DNA of 64,000 nt from Bifidobacterium adolescentis ATCC 15703 (GCF_000010425.1 NC_008618.1:2025646-2089645), one strand, 5' to 3'; positions 9,127-20,374 are shown, counted from the first letter of the stretch. Numbers and translations are program-made. The notes: generated from the letters alone by a model not told the origin.

Positions 9127-11652
9127 ATGGTAGACAGCACACTGTTCTCGCTGGCCACGCTCAACGCCCATCCGGCAATGAATCCGGATTCGGTGATCCA
9201 GGGCGATCATTGGCGCATCGGCCTCATCACGGACGCGCTCGTCCGTTTCGAATGGTCCGACAGCGGCCGTTTCGTGGATGACGCCACGCAGATGGCGATG
9301 GTCCGTGATTTCGGCGAAAAGCCTGAATTCACCGTCACCGAACGTAATGGCTGGCTGGAAATCGACACCCCGTCGCTGCATATCTCCTACAACCAGCGCA
9401 AGTTCTCTCCGGAAGGCCTGTACGCAACCGTCAAGCACGTCAACGCCATCGAAAACACTTGGCATTACGGCGACGTGCAGCGCAGGAACCTCGGCGGCAC
9501 CTACCGTACGCTCGACGAGGCGAACGGCCGCATCCCCGTCGATCCGGGCGTCAACAGCACCGACGGTTGGGCGATCATCGACGATTCCAAGTCGAACGTC
9601 ATCCGCGAAACCGCCGAAGTGAACGGCAACCACAACGATTTCGGCACGTGGGCGACCCCGAAGGAAGAGCCGACCACCGACCTGTACCTGTTCGGCTACG
9701 GCCACCGCTACCGTGAGGCCGTGCACGCCCTGTACCGCCTGACCGGCCCGACCCCGCTGCTGCCGCGCTTCGTGCTGGGCAACTGGTGGAGCCGCTACCA
9801 CCGCTATACCGAAACCGAATACCGTCAGCTCGTCGAACGTTTCGAAAAGGAAGGCATCCCGTTCACCACGGCCGTCATCGATATGGACTGGCACCTGGTT
9901 GACGACGTCGACCCGAAGTACGGCTCCGGCTGGACCGGCTACACGTGGAACAAGGACTTCTTCCCGGATCCGAAGCGCTTCCTCAACTGGCTGCACGAGC
10001 ATGGCATGAAGGCCACGCTCAACGTCCACCCGAGGGACGGCGTGCGCGCGTTCGAAGAGCTGTATCCGCAGGTCGCCAAGGCCATGAACATCGATCCGGA
10101 AAGCGGCGAGGCCGTGCAGTTCGACCTGACCGATCCGAAGTTCATGGAGGTCTACTTCGACCAGCTCCACCACCCGATGGAGGAAGATGGCGTCGACTTC
10201 TGGTGGATTGACTGGCAGCAGGGCGGCCTGACGCGGCAGCCGGGACTCGACCCGCTGTGGGGCCTGAACCACCTGCATTACCTCGATTCCGCCCGCAACG
10301 ACGGCAGCGACTACAGCGAACGCAACCCGCGCCCGCTCACCTTCTCGCGTTACGCCGGCCCGGGCTCACACCGCTACCCGATCGGCTTCTCCGGCGACAC
10401 CGTCGTGACGTGGGAGTCGCTGAAGTTCCAGCCGGAATTCACCGCCTGCGCTTCCAACATCGGCTACGGCTGGTGGAGCCACGACATCGGCGGCCACATG
10501 TTCGGCTACCGTGACGAGGAACTGGAGGTCCGCTGGTACCAGCTGGGCGCGTTCAGCCCGATCAACCGTCTGCATTCCACCGATTCGCCGTTCAACGGCA
10601 AGGAGCCGTGGAACTTCCACGGCGATGCGGAACGTGCGATGACGTCCGCGCTGCGCCTGCGCCATGCGATGATCCCGTACCTGTACACGATGAACCGTCG
10701 CGCCGCGTTCGACAACGAGCCGCTCGTGCAGCCGCTGTACTGGGACTATCCGGAAATCGAAGCCGCATACAAGCTCACCGACGAATTCCGTTTCGGCACC
10801 GAGCTGCTGGTCGCGCCGATCGTCGATCCAGCCGAGCGTTCCGTGCAGCGTGCGAAGGCCGACGTGTGGCTGCCGCAGGGCGAATGGTTCGATTTCTTCG
10901 ACGGTCGCCATTACACGTCTCGTCCGGCCGAAGGCCGCCGTCTGGAGGCTTGGCGCGATCTCGACCGCATGCCGGTGTTCGCTAAGCCCGGCGCGATCGT
11001 GCCGCTGCAGATGCCCGCCGAGGGTGAGGCGCTCAACTCCGTGGCCAACCCGCGCGCACTGCAGGTAGTGGTGTTCCCGGGTGCCGAAAACAGCTTCACG
11101 CTGTGGGAGGATGACGGTGCCGCACAGAGCAAGGATCGTTGGGCATCCACCGAAATGGCGCTGCGTTTTGAGGGCGATTCCGCACAGTTCTCGATCGCCC
11201 CTGCGGAAGGTGCGACGGACGTCATTCCGGCTTCCCGCGATTGGACGGTCACGTTCCGTGGCATCGCTCCGGAAGCGATGCACGCCGTCCGCGCGACCGT
11301 CGACGGCTCTGCCGCCGCTCCGGAAGTCGCGTACGATGCGGAAACGCTGAGCCTGACCGTCACGCTGCGTGACGTGCCGACGAGCTCCGCAATCGCCATC
11401 GATTCCGCCGACGGTCTTGCCGTTGCGGACGATCCGGTTGAAGCCGACGCGTTCGCCGTGCTGAAGGATGCGCAGATGCTGTACATGACCAAGGAGCACG
11501 CATACCGCGCGATCCGCGAGCTGGGCAAGGATGCGCTGCCGGCACTGAGCACGCTGGAGGATCTGCACGGCGTTGGCGCGCAGACCAAACACCAGTCCCA
11601 CATGCCGCAGCCGGTCATCCAGGCCCTGGCCGAAGTGCTGACCCGCAACTGA
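9127..11652 (+). CDS. GH31 alpha-glucosidase
   Basis: Protein of 841 residues in the alpha-glucosidase family GH31. The N-terminal beta-sandwich is followed by the barrel beginning near PLLPRFVLGNWWSRYHRY. The predicted nucleophile is D362 in WWIDWQQG, and the acid/base is D424 in GFSGDT. RLHSTDSPFNGKEPW and ELLVAPIVDPAER follow, as in the family, then C-terminal beta domains. There is no signal peptide, so it is cytoplasmic and probably hydrolyses alpha-glucosides or isomalto-oligosaccharides brought in by an ABC importer. RBS AAAGGAG at 9113-9119 fixes the ATG. A strong terminator follows at 11675. The C-terminal ~60 residues (KEHAYRAIRELGKDALPAL) form a helical tail whose role is not evident. 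Confidence 0.94.
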   Translation: MVDSTLFSLATLNAHPAMNPDSVIQGDHWRIGLITDALVRFEWSDSGRFVDDATQMAMVRDFGEKPEFTVTERNGWLEIDTPSLHISYNQRKFSPEGLYATVKHVNAIENTWHYGDVQRRNLGGTYRTLDEANGRIPVDPGVNSTDGWAIIDDSKSNVIRETAEVNGNHNDFGTWATPKEEPTTDLYLFGYGHRYREAVHALYRLTGPTPLLPRFVLGNWWSRYHRYTETEYRQLVERFEKEGIPFTTAVIDMDWHLVDDVDPKYGSGWTGYTWNKDFFPDPKRFLNWLHEHGMKATLNVHPRDGVRAFEELYPQVAKAMNIDPESGEAVQFDLTDPKFMEVYFDQLHHPMEEDGVDFWWIDWQQGGLTRQPGLDPLWGLNHLHYLDSARNDGSDYSERNPRPLTFSRYAGPGSHRYPIGFSGDTVVTWESLKFQPEFTACASNIGYGWWSHDIGGHMFGYRDEELEVRWYQLGAFSPINRLHSTDSPFNGKEPWNFHGDAERAMTSALRLRHAMIPYLYTMNRRAAFDNEPLVQPLYWDYPEIEAAYKLTDEFRFGTELLVAPIVDPAERSVQRAKADVWLPQGEWFDFFDGRHYTSRPAEGRRLEAWRDLDRMPVFAKPGAIVPLQMPAEGEALNSVANPRALQVVVFPGAENSFTLWEDDGAAQSKDRWASTEMALRFEGDSAQFSIAPAEGATDVIPASRDWTVTFRGIAPEAMHAVRATVDGSAAAPEVAYDAETLSLTVTLRDVPTSSAIAIDSADGLAVADDPVEADAFAVLKDAQMLYMTKEHAYRAIRELGKDALPALSTLEDLHGVGAQTKHQSHMPQPVIQALAEVLTRN

Positions 11653-11674
11653 CCTCATCGCAATAATTCAAAAT

Positions 11675-11725
11675 AAAACGCGTGCGCGTCCGGATGGTTT
11701 CCGCCCGGACGCACACGCGTTTTGT
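11675..11725 (+). terminator. Strong terminator of the GH31 gene
   Basis: A 19-bp stem, 11675-11693 with 11705-11723, broken only by one G-U wobble, then TTTTGTTTTAT on the plus strand. Confidence 0.92.
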
Positions 11726-11746
11726 TTTATGTACGAAATTACGCAA

Positions 11747-11957
11747 CGCGCTACTGTTCGGTGGCACATCGCCGTTTACGACTTTGGCTGCTCTTATCAT
11801 TCCAGCCATCGCAATCGGACTAACAGTGGCCAGTCTGCAATGGCTTCCCAAAGGATTGTATCTATTGCTGATACTGGGCTTCGGCATAGTGGTACAACTG
11901 CAAATACCACTGTTCGAACATGCACTAAAACCCTATGTAAATAAGGTGGCCGCATAG
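11747..11957 (+). other. Possible fragment of a membrane protein gene
   Basis: Open frame whose last ~60 residues are two hydrophobic stretches (TLAALIIPAIAIGLTVAS and GLYLLLILGFGIVVQLQIPLF). No convincing start exists, because the frame runs back through the GH31 terminator. It looks like the 3' remnant of a permease-like gene, followed by a terminator at 12010. No family is recognisable. Confidence 0.35.
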
Positions 11958-12009
11958 CAGCAAGCAAGTTTCCAAGCTTTTGAGCAAATACAATAAAGCT
12001 CAATCTTTC

Positions 12010-12043
12010 GGGCGGTAGCAGTGCTACCGCCCATTTACGTTTT
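12010..12043 (+). terminator. Rho-independent terminator
   Basis: 10-bp stem GGGCGGTAGC/GCTACCGCCC (12010-12019 with 12023-12032) with a 3-nt loop and a moderate T-rich tail. It terminates whatever the preceding membrane fragment once belonged to. Confidence 0.75.
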
Positions 12044-12119
12044 CATTCGCATTTCGTATGAACCGCATGACACTTTTCTCTTTAAGGCATCGAGGTGGTG
12101 ACGTTTTCTTGGACTTCCC

Positions 12120-12216
12120 GACCGGGAGGAGAACCCCCTTATGGCGAAGTACAGCAAGGAGCAGCGCGACAGAGCCATGGACCTGTACATCAGATACGAG
12201 CGCTGCGCCGCGGACG
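12120..12216 (+). mobile_element. 5' fragment of an IS3-family orfA
   Basis: GGGAGGAG then ATG at 12141 starts an orfA reading MAKYSKEQRDRAMDLYIRY, typical of IS3-family helix-turn-helix orfA starts. Homology stops after about 25 codons, exactly where a different element's end begins at 12217, so this element was cut by a second insertion or by later recombination. Confidence 0.7.
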
Positions 12217-13110
12217 TGGATTGGCTACAATGTATTAGACCCTCCGATGAGGGACGAATGACGTGGGATTGGAGGCCGACGATGGCCGACCCGAAACATC
12301 CCCGCCACCACGGCGAGGCGTTCAAACGGCAGATCGCGCAGTCGTGCGAGAGCGGCAAGCCATCCCGGGAGATCAGGGCCGGGCACGACATCGCGCGATC
12401 GACCCCGCGGCGCCGGGTCCAAGGCATCCGCGACAGCGGCTCCACCCGGGCCGCGGACAACCGCACGCCCGGGCGGAACGAGCCGATCGAGCCGGGGAGG
12501 CGCGACCGGCGGTTGGAGATGGAGGTGGACGTTTCAGAACAAGCGGCGCCGGTATTCGCACGAAGGCAGGCGTGATACGGGCCAACGCCGCCCGCTGCCC
12601 GATATCGGCGCGATGCGGGATACCGGGCGTTCCCCGCCCCACCTGTTACTGGATGACCGGGCGTCCCGGGACGGAGCGTGCGGATCCGATCGCCGGCGAC
12701 GTGCGCGCGGTCCGGCGCGACGGCCGCGAACGCTACGGCGCCAGGAAGATCAAGGCCGCCCTGGAAAGGAAGGGCGTCACCGCGTCCAGGAGACGCATCG
12801 GCAACATCATGCGCGAACAGGGCATGCGGGCGCGTACGCGCGCGGACGGTCCGAACCGCACAGGACGCGGGCCGACGAGGCCAGGCTCGCGAACCTGCTG
12901 GACCGCGGGTTCGACGGCTACGCCCCGCACACGCATCCGGCGGGCGATCTTACCTATGTCCGCGTCGGCGGAGACTGGGCGTACGTGTGTCTGCTGGTCG
13001 ACCTGGCGGACAGGGGCATCGTCGGCCATTCCGCCGGGCGGACCCCAGGACGCAAGCCTGGTGCTGGGCGCGTTCGCCACCCTCGGCTTCCCGCTGACGG
13101 ACGTCCAGGA
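12217..13110 (+). mobile_element. Degraded IS3-family insertion sequence (second element)
   Basis: Left end TGGATTGGCTACAATGTATT at 12217, with a promoter-like TACAAT, followed by orfA and orfB remnants in several frames. The right end is missing: homology to the IS3 integrase core stops near 13107 and no matching inverted repeat is seen before nagA. The same left end recurs at 25139, so at least two copies of this element once existed in the region. Confidence 0.8.
12282..13107 (+). pseudogene. IS3-family transposase orfA-orfB, frameshifted and 3'-truncated
   Basis: OrfA starts at ATG 12282 (MADPKHPRHHGEAFKRQIA) and runs to about 12570. OrfB starts near 12570 (VIRANAARCPIS), carrying the ERYGARKIKAALERKG segment in one frame. 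It shifts frame near 12850 into NLLDRGFDGYAPHTH and LTYVRVGGDWAYVCLLVDLADRG, the DDE-core beginning with the first catalytic Asp region, and shifts back near 13050 into SLVLGAFATLGFPLTDVQ. The later catalytic D and E are lost. Two frameshifts and the missing 3' end make it inactive. Confidence 0.85.
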
Positions 13111-13180
13111 AACAGGGGTTTGCCGGCCGGAAGGGTCCGCAGGCCCCTCTTCCCGTATTCTGACGTTAGGAGACAACAGC

Positions 13181-14428
13181 ATGCAGGCGGATCGTGTGAG
13201 AGAGACGGAACGAATCAACGACGCGTTCCTCGAGGAGGTCGTGCCATTCGCGGTGCACGGCGCCACAATCGTCGACGCGCGTGGAATGACGAAAAACGGT
13301 TGGCTCGTTTCCGACGGACGGTCGATAGTCGAAACGGGATGCGCCGAAACGGACTTCGAAACGGCCTGCCGGCTGGTCCACGTCGAGCAAGATCATATTG
13401 TTAACGCTAACGGAATGGTGATGACGCCCGGATACGTCGACATCCACTCGCACGGCGCATGGGGAAGCTCGTTCGATGACGGCGAGAAGGGGATCACGAC
13501 CGCCCGAGCCGGACACATGGCGCACGGAACGACGAGACAGGTCCTGAGCCTCATCACCAATCCCATCGACGTCATCTGCGGTAACTTGAAGACGGTCCAC
13601 GACATGATGCCGGACCGCCCGGATATTCTGGGCGCGCACCTCGAAGGACCGTTCCTCGCCATGCCCCGGAAAGGCGCCCATGATCCCAATTGCCTAGTCG
13701 ATCCCACTCCGGATCTCGTATCCAGAATGCTGGACGCCGCCGATGGGTGTCTCAGACAGATCACCATCGCGCCGGAACTTCCGCATGGAATCGACGCAAT
13801 CCGCCGTTTCTTCCTGGCCGGAGTGGTTCCGGCGGTCGGCCACTGCGATGCCGACTACCAGACTGCCAGAAAAGGATTCGACGCCGGAGCCGGAATCATG
13901 ACCCATATGTTCAATGCCATGAACGGGCTGCACCACCGCGACCCCGGCCCGATTCCGGCGGCAGTGGAGGATCCGAGGGTCACCATCGAGCTTATCAACG
14001 ACGGATTCCACGTGCAGGATCCCATGGTCAAGCTCGGATTCGGGCTTGCGCCCCATAGAATCGCCTTCGTCACCGACGCCATGGCCGCGACCGACTGTCC
14101 GGACGGGCATTACCTCCTCGGGGCTCTGGATGTAGATGTGCGGGACGGTCATGCCAGACTCGCCTCCAATGGAGCCATCGCCGGTTCTACACTGCTATTG
14201 GAAAAGGCCGTGTCTCGCGCGGTGCTGGAGCTCGGCATCAGTCCGGTCGACGCGGTGGAAGCGGCGACGCTGACCCCTGCGCGGGCATTTGGCTTCGACC
14301 GTCGAAATGACGTGACAGGCTTCCCGATCGGTCTGCTCGCTCCGGGATTCGCGGCCGACGTGCTGCTCCTTGATCAGGAAACCTGGACGGTGCGACGCGT
14401 CTGGTGCAACGGGCATCCGGTGAGATAA
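13181..14428 (+). CDS. nagA: N-acetylglucosamine-6-phosphate deacetylase
   Basis: Cytoplasmic amidohydrolase of 415 residues that deacetylates GlcNAc-6-phosphate to glucosamine-6-phosphate. Family signatures are GYVDIHSHGAWG, HLEGPFLAM with the metal-binding Glu, GHCDADY, HMFNAMNGLHHRDPG, INDGFHV and the catalytic Asp in FVTDAMAATD. ATG at 13181 is chosen because TTAGGAG precedes it and upstream sequence is IS debris. It is followed 35 nt later by a GH42 beta-galactosidase, so the pair probably processes galactosyl-GlcNAc sugars from milk oligosaccharides or mucin. No nagB is adjacent; upstream operon genes may have been lost with the IS event. Confidence 0.93.
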   Translation: MQADRVRETERINDAFLEEVVPFAVHGATIVDARGMTKNGWLVSDGRSIVETGCAETDFETACRLVHVEQDHIVNANGMVMTPGYVDIHSHGAWGSSFDDGEKGITTARAGHMAHGTTRQVLSLITNPIDVICGNLKTVHDMMPDRPDILGAHLEGPFLAMPRKGAHDPNCLVDPTPDLVSRMLDAADGCLRQITIAPELPHGIDAIRRFFLAGVVPAVGHCDADYQTARKGFDAGAGIMTHMFNAMNGLHHRDPGPIPAAVEDPRVTIELINDGFHVQDPMVKLGFGLAPHRIAFVTDAMAATDCPDGHYLLGALDVDVRDGHARLASNGAIAGSTLLLEKAVSRAVLELGISPVDAVEAATLTPARAFGFDRRNDVTGFPIGLLAPGFAADVLLLDQETWTVRRVWCNGHPVR

Positions 14429-14448
14429 TTGATTTCAAGGTTCAATGA

Positions 14449-16542
<2,094 letters not shown>

Positions 16543-16556
16543 TGGCTCATTAATGA

Positions 16557-16600
16557 GGCGATATGCCATGTGAACGTTCACATGGCATATCGCCTTTCTT
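16557..16600 (+). terminator. Terminator of nagA-GH42
   Basis: Perfect 40-base palindrome (arms 16557-16576 and 16577-16596) followed by TTCTT, 15 nt after the GH42 stop. Confidence 0.88.
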
Positions 16601-17219
16601 ACGACAGATGGCATCGTCGTTTTTGATGATATGTTCACAATATGTTGTGTTATATCGTATGACAACACTTAAGTTAAGTCAGGCATGTCTTTTGCCCTAC
16701 CAGCTTCTCTGCGTGTGGCATTCTCCTCACCTCTACAGACGTGGAGAATGCCACAAAAGGATAATATCCAGTAGACCGCTAACGATAAATATGGCCGAGC
16801 TGTTCTTCGTTGTCGAATAACGGTTGTGATTGTTGCTTAATGTTCGGCTGTGGGATTGGCGGTTCGTGCTCTATGGCTTTTTTCTTGCGTGGCTTTGGTT
16901 GTTTGTCATCATCATAACGATCATCACTCCCCAGCACGTTCGCTTCTCGTCAATGTATTTGTATGCGATTGCATGGAATTTAGATGGGATTCCATCGATA
17001 GTGATAGTGCGAGACCTTTTTTTTGGCGGTTGCCTTTGCCTTGATTTGGCCAATGTTGCCGACTGGGACGATCCACCACGTATTATGCATTTCGGATTTC
17101 GATTTGATGAGGCGTGTCATTCTTTCAAGATTTTTTAGGCGAGGATTCCCCGCCTAAAAAATCTTGAAATCGCAGGAGATCTGCATGTAGGTGCCAGGAA
17201 AACGCTCATCCTCGCGCAG
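16600..17219. other. Gene-poor region with inverted repeats
   Basis: About 600 AT-richer bases. A 13-bp inverted repeat TGTGGCATTCTCC/GGAGAATGCCACA lies at 16714-16726 and 16743-16755. A 102-codon plus-strand frame at 16830 and a 60-codon minus-strand frame at 17053 exist, but neither has a ribosome site or the local codon bias, and neither is recognisable. Confidence 0.4.
17123..17169. terminator. Bidirectional terminator-like hairpin
   Basis: Perfect 19-bp stem (17123-17141 with 17151-17169) with a 9-nt loop. The six-T and six-A runs lie inside the arms, so it could end transcripts from either side. Confidence 0.7.
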
Positions 17220-17447
17220 ATGCTATGCGAACAGCTGATTCCCACGTTCATAGGACTCGTCATGGCATATTCGGCACTGTTCATTCTCATCGGCACGATG
17301 AATCCAACCCCGTCCGACTCACTTGCCATTTTCCTCCTGGAGCTGCATGACGGTCTGCCGTTGCCGTGCGCCACGGCCATGGGAACGGCGATCGCAGTCA
17401 TACTGATTCGTGAAAAAGACCTGTTCCGCTTGTTCAAGACCAGATGA
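17220..17447 (+). CDS. Small hydrophobic hypothetical protein or membrane-gene remnant
   Basis: 75-residue frame with two probable membrane helices (LIPTFIGLVMAYSALFILIG and PCATAMGTAIAVILI) and a basic end FRLFKTR. No ribosome site precedes ATG 17220, and the frame is open upstream to the hairpin at 17169, which suggests either a missed start or the 3' part of a larger lost gene. A terminator follows at 17526. Function unknown. Confidence 0.35.
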   Translation: MLCEQLIPTFIGLVMAYSALFILIGTMNPTPSDSLAIFLLELHDGLPLPCATAMGTAIAVILIREKDLFRLFKTR

Positions 17448-17525
17448 ATCGGACATATACCGGTGGAACGAATCGCCATTGGAGGATCAAGTTCGTGTGA
17501 TGTCGTAGACCATAAGTCATCAGTT

Positions 17526-17560
17526 AAGCGTTGTGTGACAATTCCATACAACGCTTTCTT
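17526..17560 (+). terminator. Rho-independent terminator
   Basis: 9-bp stem AAGCGTTGT/ACAACGCTT (17526-17534 with 17548-17556) followed by TCTT, downstream of the small hydrophobic frame. Confidence 0.65.
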
Positions 17561-17739
17561 CATCGCCGTACACCCTTTATGGCGAAGTCGAAGGATAGCC
17601 ACGGGAAGACGAGGACACGTGAACCGGTCCGCATAAGCAAAGCCCAGAGGCAAAGCATCCGCCCATCTGTCCCATCGAAACCGGCTAGTTTGATTCTGTC
17701 GTGTCCGCCGACGAATCATCGGCGCAATGCGCATCGAAA

Positions 17740-17793
17740 CATATCCCGTCAGGACCTTCTGCTGTGAGGGACACGAAGGTCTGACGGGATATG
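17740..17793. repeat. Long inverted repeat
   Basis: Arms of about 19 bp (17740-17759 and 17775-17793), identical in reverse complement except for one bulged G, with a 15-nt spacer. There is no T tract, so it is not a classic terminator; it may be a regulatory hairpin or a relic end of a mobile element. Confidence 0.6.
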
Positions 17794-18333
17794 CCGGATC
17801 CGTTAAGGTTGGATCCGACGGAGCAATCGCTGGCGTTCATTCCGGTCGCTTCATCCGGGATACGCCTGGCGTCCTCCATCTTGCGATGCACCATTCGATG
17901 CGTTTTGGCTCCAATCAGGAACGAATCGAGATCTGCCCTACAGACAATTTCCGTGGATTGACTCCACCTAATGTGACGACGCACGCGTTCGACTTCGAAC
18001 CGATGGGAAACGTGCGATGCGGACATCGCGCACTTTCCCGATCTCGTCCGGAACCCGAAGGCGCACAGCCTTCTTAAGTGAAAATCGCTCCTGAAATGGA
18101 GCCAAAGGAGTTCCCCTTTAAACTGCCTTGACCATTATCTCTCTTGATTGTTTGTAAAACTCGTATTGTGGAAGTGGCGAAGGCCATGCTTCCTTGCCCG
18201 TCTCCATTGCGGGAGAAGATATAAGATCCCGATAAGGTCCTTTTATAGACAAAAACCGGTTCTTTCGTCAATCCCGAAGCGCATCCATTGGAATGCCGTT
18301 GTAGGCCAAGTCAAAACGCCGGGGTTGAAAAGA
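17794..18333. other. Intergenic stretch, no supported gene
   Basis: About 540 bases without a frame that has both a ribosome site and coding bias. No tRNA or clear promoter was recognised. Confidence 0.4.
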
Positions 18334-18381
18334 AAAAGGTGCCGCACCATTATTCCCACGGAATCTGGTGCGGCACCTTTT
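18334..18381 (-). terminator. Terminator of the small protein gene
   Basis: Perfect 16-bp stem (18334-18349 with 18366-18381); on the minus strand it is followed by a T-rich tail TTTTTCTTTT when outer bases are included. It lies about 30 nt after the small-gene stop. Confidence 0.9.
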
Positions 18382-18413
18382 CTTTTGAAAGGAAACAAAG
18401 AAGTCTTTGCGCC

Positions 18414-18542
18414 TTACTTGTTGATGACCTTCTTGAACAGGTCGGAGGATGCCTTGGCGAGGGCGAACTGGCCGAAGCCCGGATCCATGGAGGCGAGGTT
18501 GGAGTTGAGGATCTGGTTGAAAGTGTCGTTCTGCATGTTCAT
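18414..18542 (-). CDS. Tiny, strongly codon-biased protein (40-42 residues)
   Basis: Short minus-strand gene not matching any family I know. It begins MNMQNDTFNQILN and ends SDLFKKVINK. Nearly every codon ends in C or G (AAC, TTC, CTC, TCC, AAG), as in highly expressed genes, so coding is very likely. AAAAGGA is best spaced for the second ATG at 18536, giving 40 residues. The chain has no Cys, no signal peptide and no double-glycine leader, and it predicts an amphipathic helix at the C-terminus. It has a private terminator (18334-18381) and a promoter with 9-bp direct repeats upstream. It could be a regulatory small protein, a leaderless peptide or a toxin-like peptide; none is shown. Confidence 0.75.
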   Translation of the reverse strand: MNMQNDTFNQILNSNLASMDPGFGQFALAKASSDLFKKVINK

Positions 18543-18609
18543 TCCTTTTCCGCGGCGCTTTGTCTTCCGTTCGCCGCTATTCTTTTTTCTCTTGTTTCGT
18601 TATGCCTTG

Positions 18610-18644
18610 ATTGTAGGCATGTCATCCCCGTCGCCGCATGTCAT
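18610..18644 (-). promoter_or_regulatory. Promoter with direct repeats for the small protein
   Basis: Minus-strand -10 TACAAT (18615-18610) is preceded by two 9-bp direct repeats ATGACATGC (complements of 18617-18625 and 18636-18644), 19 bp apart, in place of a -35 box. Two repeats on one helix face next to the -10 suggest an activator-dependent promoter. Confidence 0.45.
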
Positions 18645-18723
18645 TCCGATTGATTCTTTTGTATATTCATCGGTTTGCCAGAAGATTTTTGAAATAACTT
18701 ACCGCACCATTACCATCACATAA

Positions 18724-18760
18724 ACCAAGAAGGCCCCGACATGGTCGGGGCCTTCTTGGT
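18724..18760 (-). terminator. Terminator of lacS
   Basis: Perfect 17-bp stem (18724-18740 with 18744-18760) with a 3-nt loop, 31 nt after the lacS stop on the minus strand; the T tail is short. Confidence 0.8.
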
Positions 18761-18791
18761 GAAAAAGGGAAGGAGTGGCAAGTATTAGTCT

Positions 18792-20318
18792 TTATTCGGT
18801 CAGGGTTTTGGCCTCCTCATCGATGGCTTCGACGGTCTCGGCGGTCTGAGCTTCGTCATCGACGATTTCGCCGGAGGCAAGCTTGGCTTCGAGCTCTTTG
18901 ACAATCTTAGCATGCATCTTCTCGTCGATCTTGACCTTGAACATGAACACCAGCAGGCTGAGCACGATCAGAATAAGCGGCACATAGAAGGCGCAGATTT
19001 CGAAGGTGTGGATGTTGGAGGGGGTCATATCGGCCGCGGTGGCGTTGCCGGTCATGCCAGCAGCGACGGCGATGAAGCCGGTGATGCCGTTGGACAGCGC
19101 GCCGCCAATCTTATCAAGCATCGGACGTACGGACAGGGTGACGGCCTCGTTGCGCTTGCCGTTCTTCAGCTGGCCGTATTCGATGGAGTCGGTCAGGGAG
19201 AGGATGGCGGTCATCTGGATGAGGGTGCCCGGGATGTAGAAGAGCACGAGGGCGATGAACACCACGGTCATGTTGGTGGAGAAGAGACCCAGCAGGATGT
19301 AGGCCACGATCATGGAGGTCATGCCGACGATGTACAGGACTCGGCGTGGGATGCGCTTGTTCAGGATCGGGTACAGCGGAGCCATGATGAGGCCTGACAC
19401 CAAGGCGATGACGCCGGTCATGGAGTAGGCGGCCTGGTTGTCGAGCACGAACTTGAACAGGAAGAGGAGTACGCCGGTGGTGGCCACGTTGGCGATGGCG
19501 TACAGCAGGTAGGACAGGGCGACCCACAGGAGCTGGTCGTTCTGGAACAGGGCCTTGAATGCCTCGAGCGGGTTGCCGTTCTTCTGGGCCTTGGCGCGCA
19601 GTGCGTTGGTGCTTTCCTTGGTGCCGAACGCGACGGTCCATGCGGTCAGGATGCCGAGGAGTCCGACGATGATGCCGAAGGAGGTCCAGCCGGCCTGTCC
19701 TTCGCCCTTGGCACCGGTGAGCGTCCAAGTGAAGTAGCTGACGATCGGGATGACCACGACGGTGATGCCGTTGTAGCCGATGGAGCCGGTGAAGGAGCCG
19801 AGGGCGGTGTAGGTGGAGCGCTCGTGGGAGTCGGAGGACAGCGCCGGGATCATGCCCCAGTAGGAGATGTCACGCAGGGAGTAGAACACGTCGAGCACGA
19901 CGAAGGTGATGACGAACAGCACGATGAACAGCGTGGTGTTGACGTTCACCAGGCCGAACATGCCGCTGAAGATCACGGCGAGCAGGACGGCGGAGATCAG
20001 GCCGCCGAAGAACTGCCATGGGCGGAAGCGTCCCCACTTGGTGTTGGTGTTGTCGATGAGGTTGCCCAGCAGCGGGTCGATGAAGATCTCGGCGATACGG
20101 ATGATCACCACGAGGCTGGTGATGACACCGATAAGCTTGGCCGCAAGCGCCTTGTCAACGCCCGAGAACAGGCAGCCGGTGACATAGACGATGAAATATG
20201 TGCTCATCGCGTTGTAGAAGGCGGCCTGACCGAGGTTGCCGCAGGCGTAGGCGATACGCTGGCCGAGCTTGCCCTTCTTGCGGACGCCACCGTCCGCGGT
20301 TGTCGTTTCGTTGCTCAT
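18792..20318 (-). CDS. lacS: Galactoside:cation symporter, GPH family (LacS-like)
   Basis: Twelve-helix transporter of 508 residues from the glycoside-pentoside-hexuronide family. Family features are KLGQRIAYACGNLGQAAFYNAM at the start, FIDPLLGNLIDNTNTKWGRFRPW after helix 2, and DSIEYGQLKNGKRNEA late in the protein. The C-terminal ~50 residues are acidic and cytoplasmic, but there is no PTS IIA-like domain, unlike streptococcal LacS. It is divergent from a GH2 lacZ across a shared regulatory region, so it probably imports lactose or galactooligosaccharides. RBS AAGGAG is well placed for ATG 20318. Confidence 0.92.
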   Translation of the reverse strand: MSNETTTADGGVRKKGKLGQRIAYACGNLGQAAFYNAMSTYFIVYVTGCLFSGVDKALAAKLIGVITSLVVIIRIAEIFIDPLLGNLIDNTNTKWGRFRPWQFFGGLISAVLLAVIFSGMFGLVNVNTTLFIVLFVITFVVLDVFYSLRDISYWGMIPALSSDSHERSTYTALGSFTGSIGYNGITVVVIPIVSYFTWTLTGAKGEGQAGWTSFGIIVGLLGILTAWTVAFGTKESTNALRAKAQKNGNPLEAFKALFQNDQLLWVALSYLLYAIANVATTGVLLFLFKFVLDNQAAYSMTGVIALVSGLIMAPLYPILNKRIPRRVLYIVGMTSMIVAYILLGLFSTNMTVVFIALVLFYIPGTLIQMTAILSLTDSIEYGQLKNGKRNEAVTLSVRPMLDKIGGALSNGITGFIAVAAGMTGNATAADMTPSNIHTFEICAFYVPLILIVLSLLVFMFKVKIDEKMHAKIVKELEAKLASGEIVDDEAQTAETVEAIDEEAKTLTE

Positions 20319-20374
20319 TTTTTCTTCTCCTTAAGATTCCGGAGTTGAAGATCACCCATTGATCTTGCATGTCG

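Noticed and set aside
12120..13110. Active insertion sequence
   Set aside because: Two frameshifts, missing 3' catalytic region and no right inverted repeat show it is inactive.
16830..17138. 102-codon hydrophobic plus-strand frame
   Set aside because: No ribosome site, atypical composition and it ends inside the 17123 hairpin; not credible as a gene.
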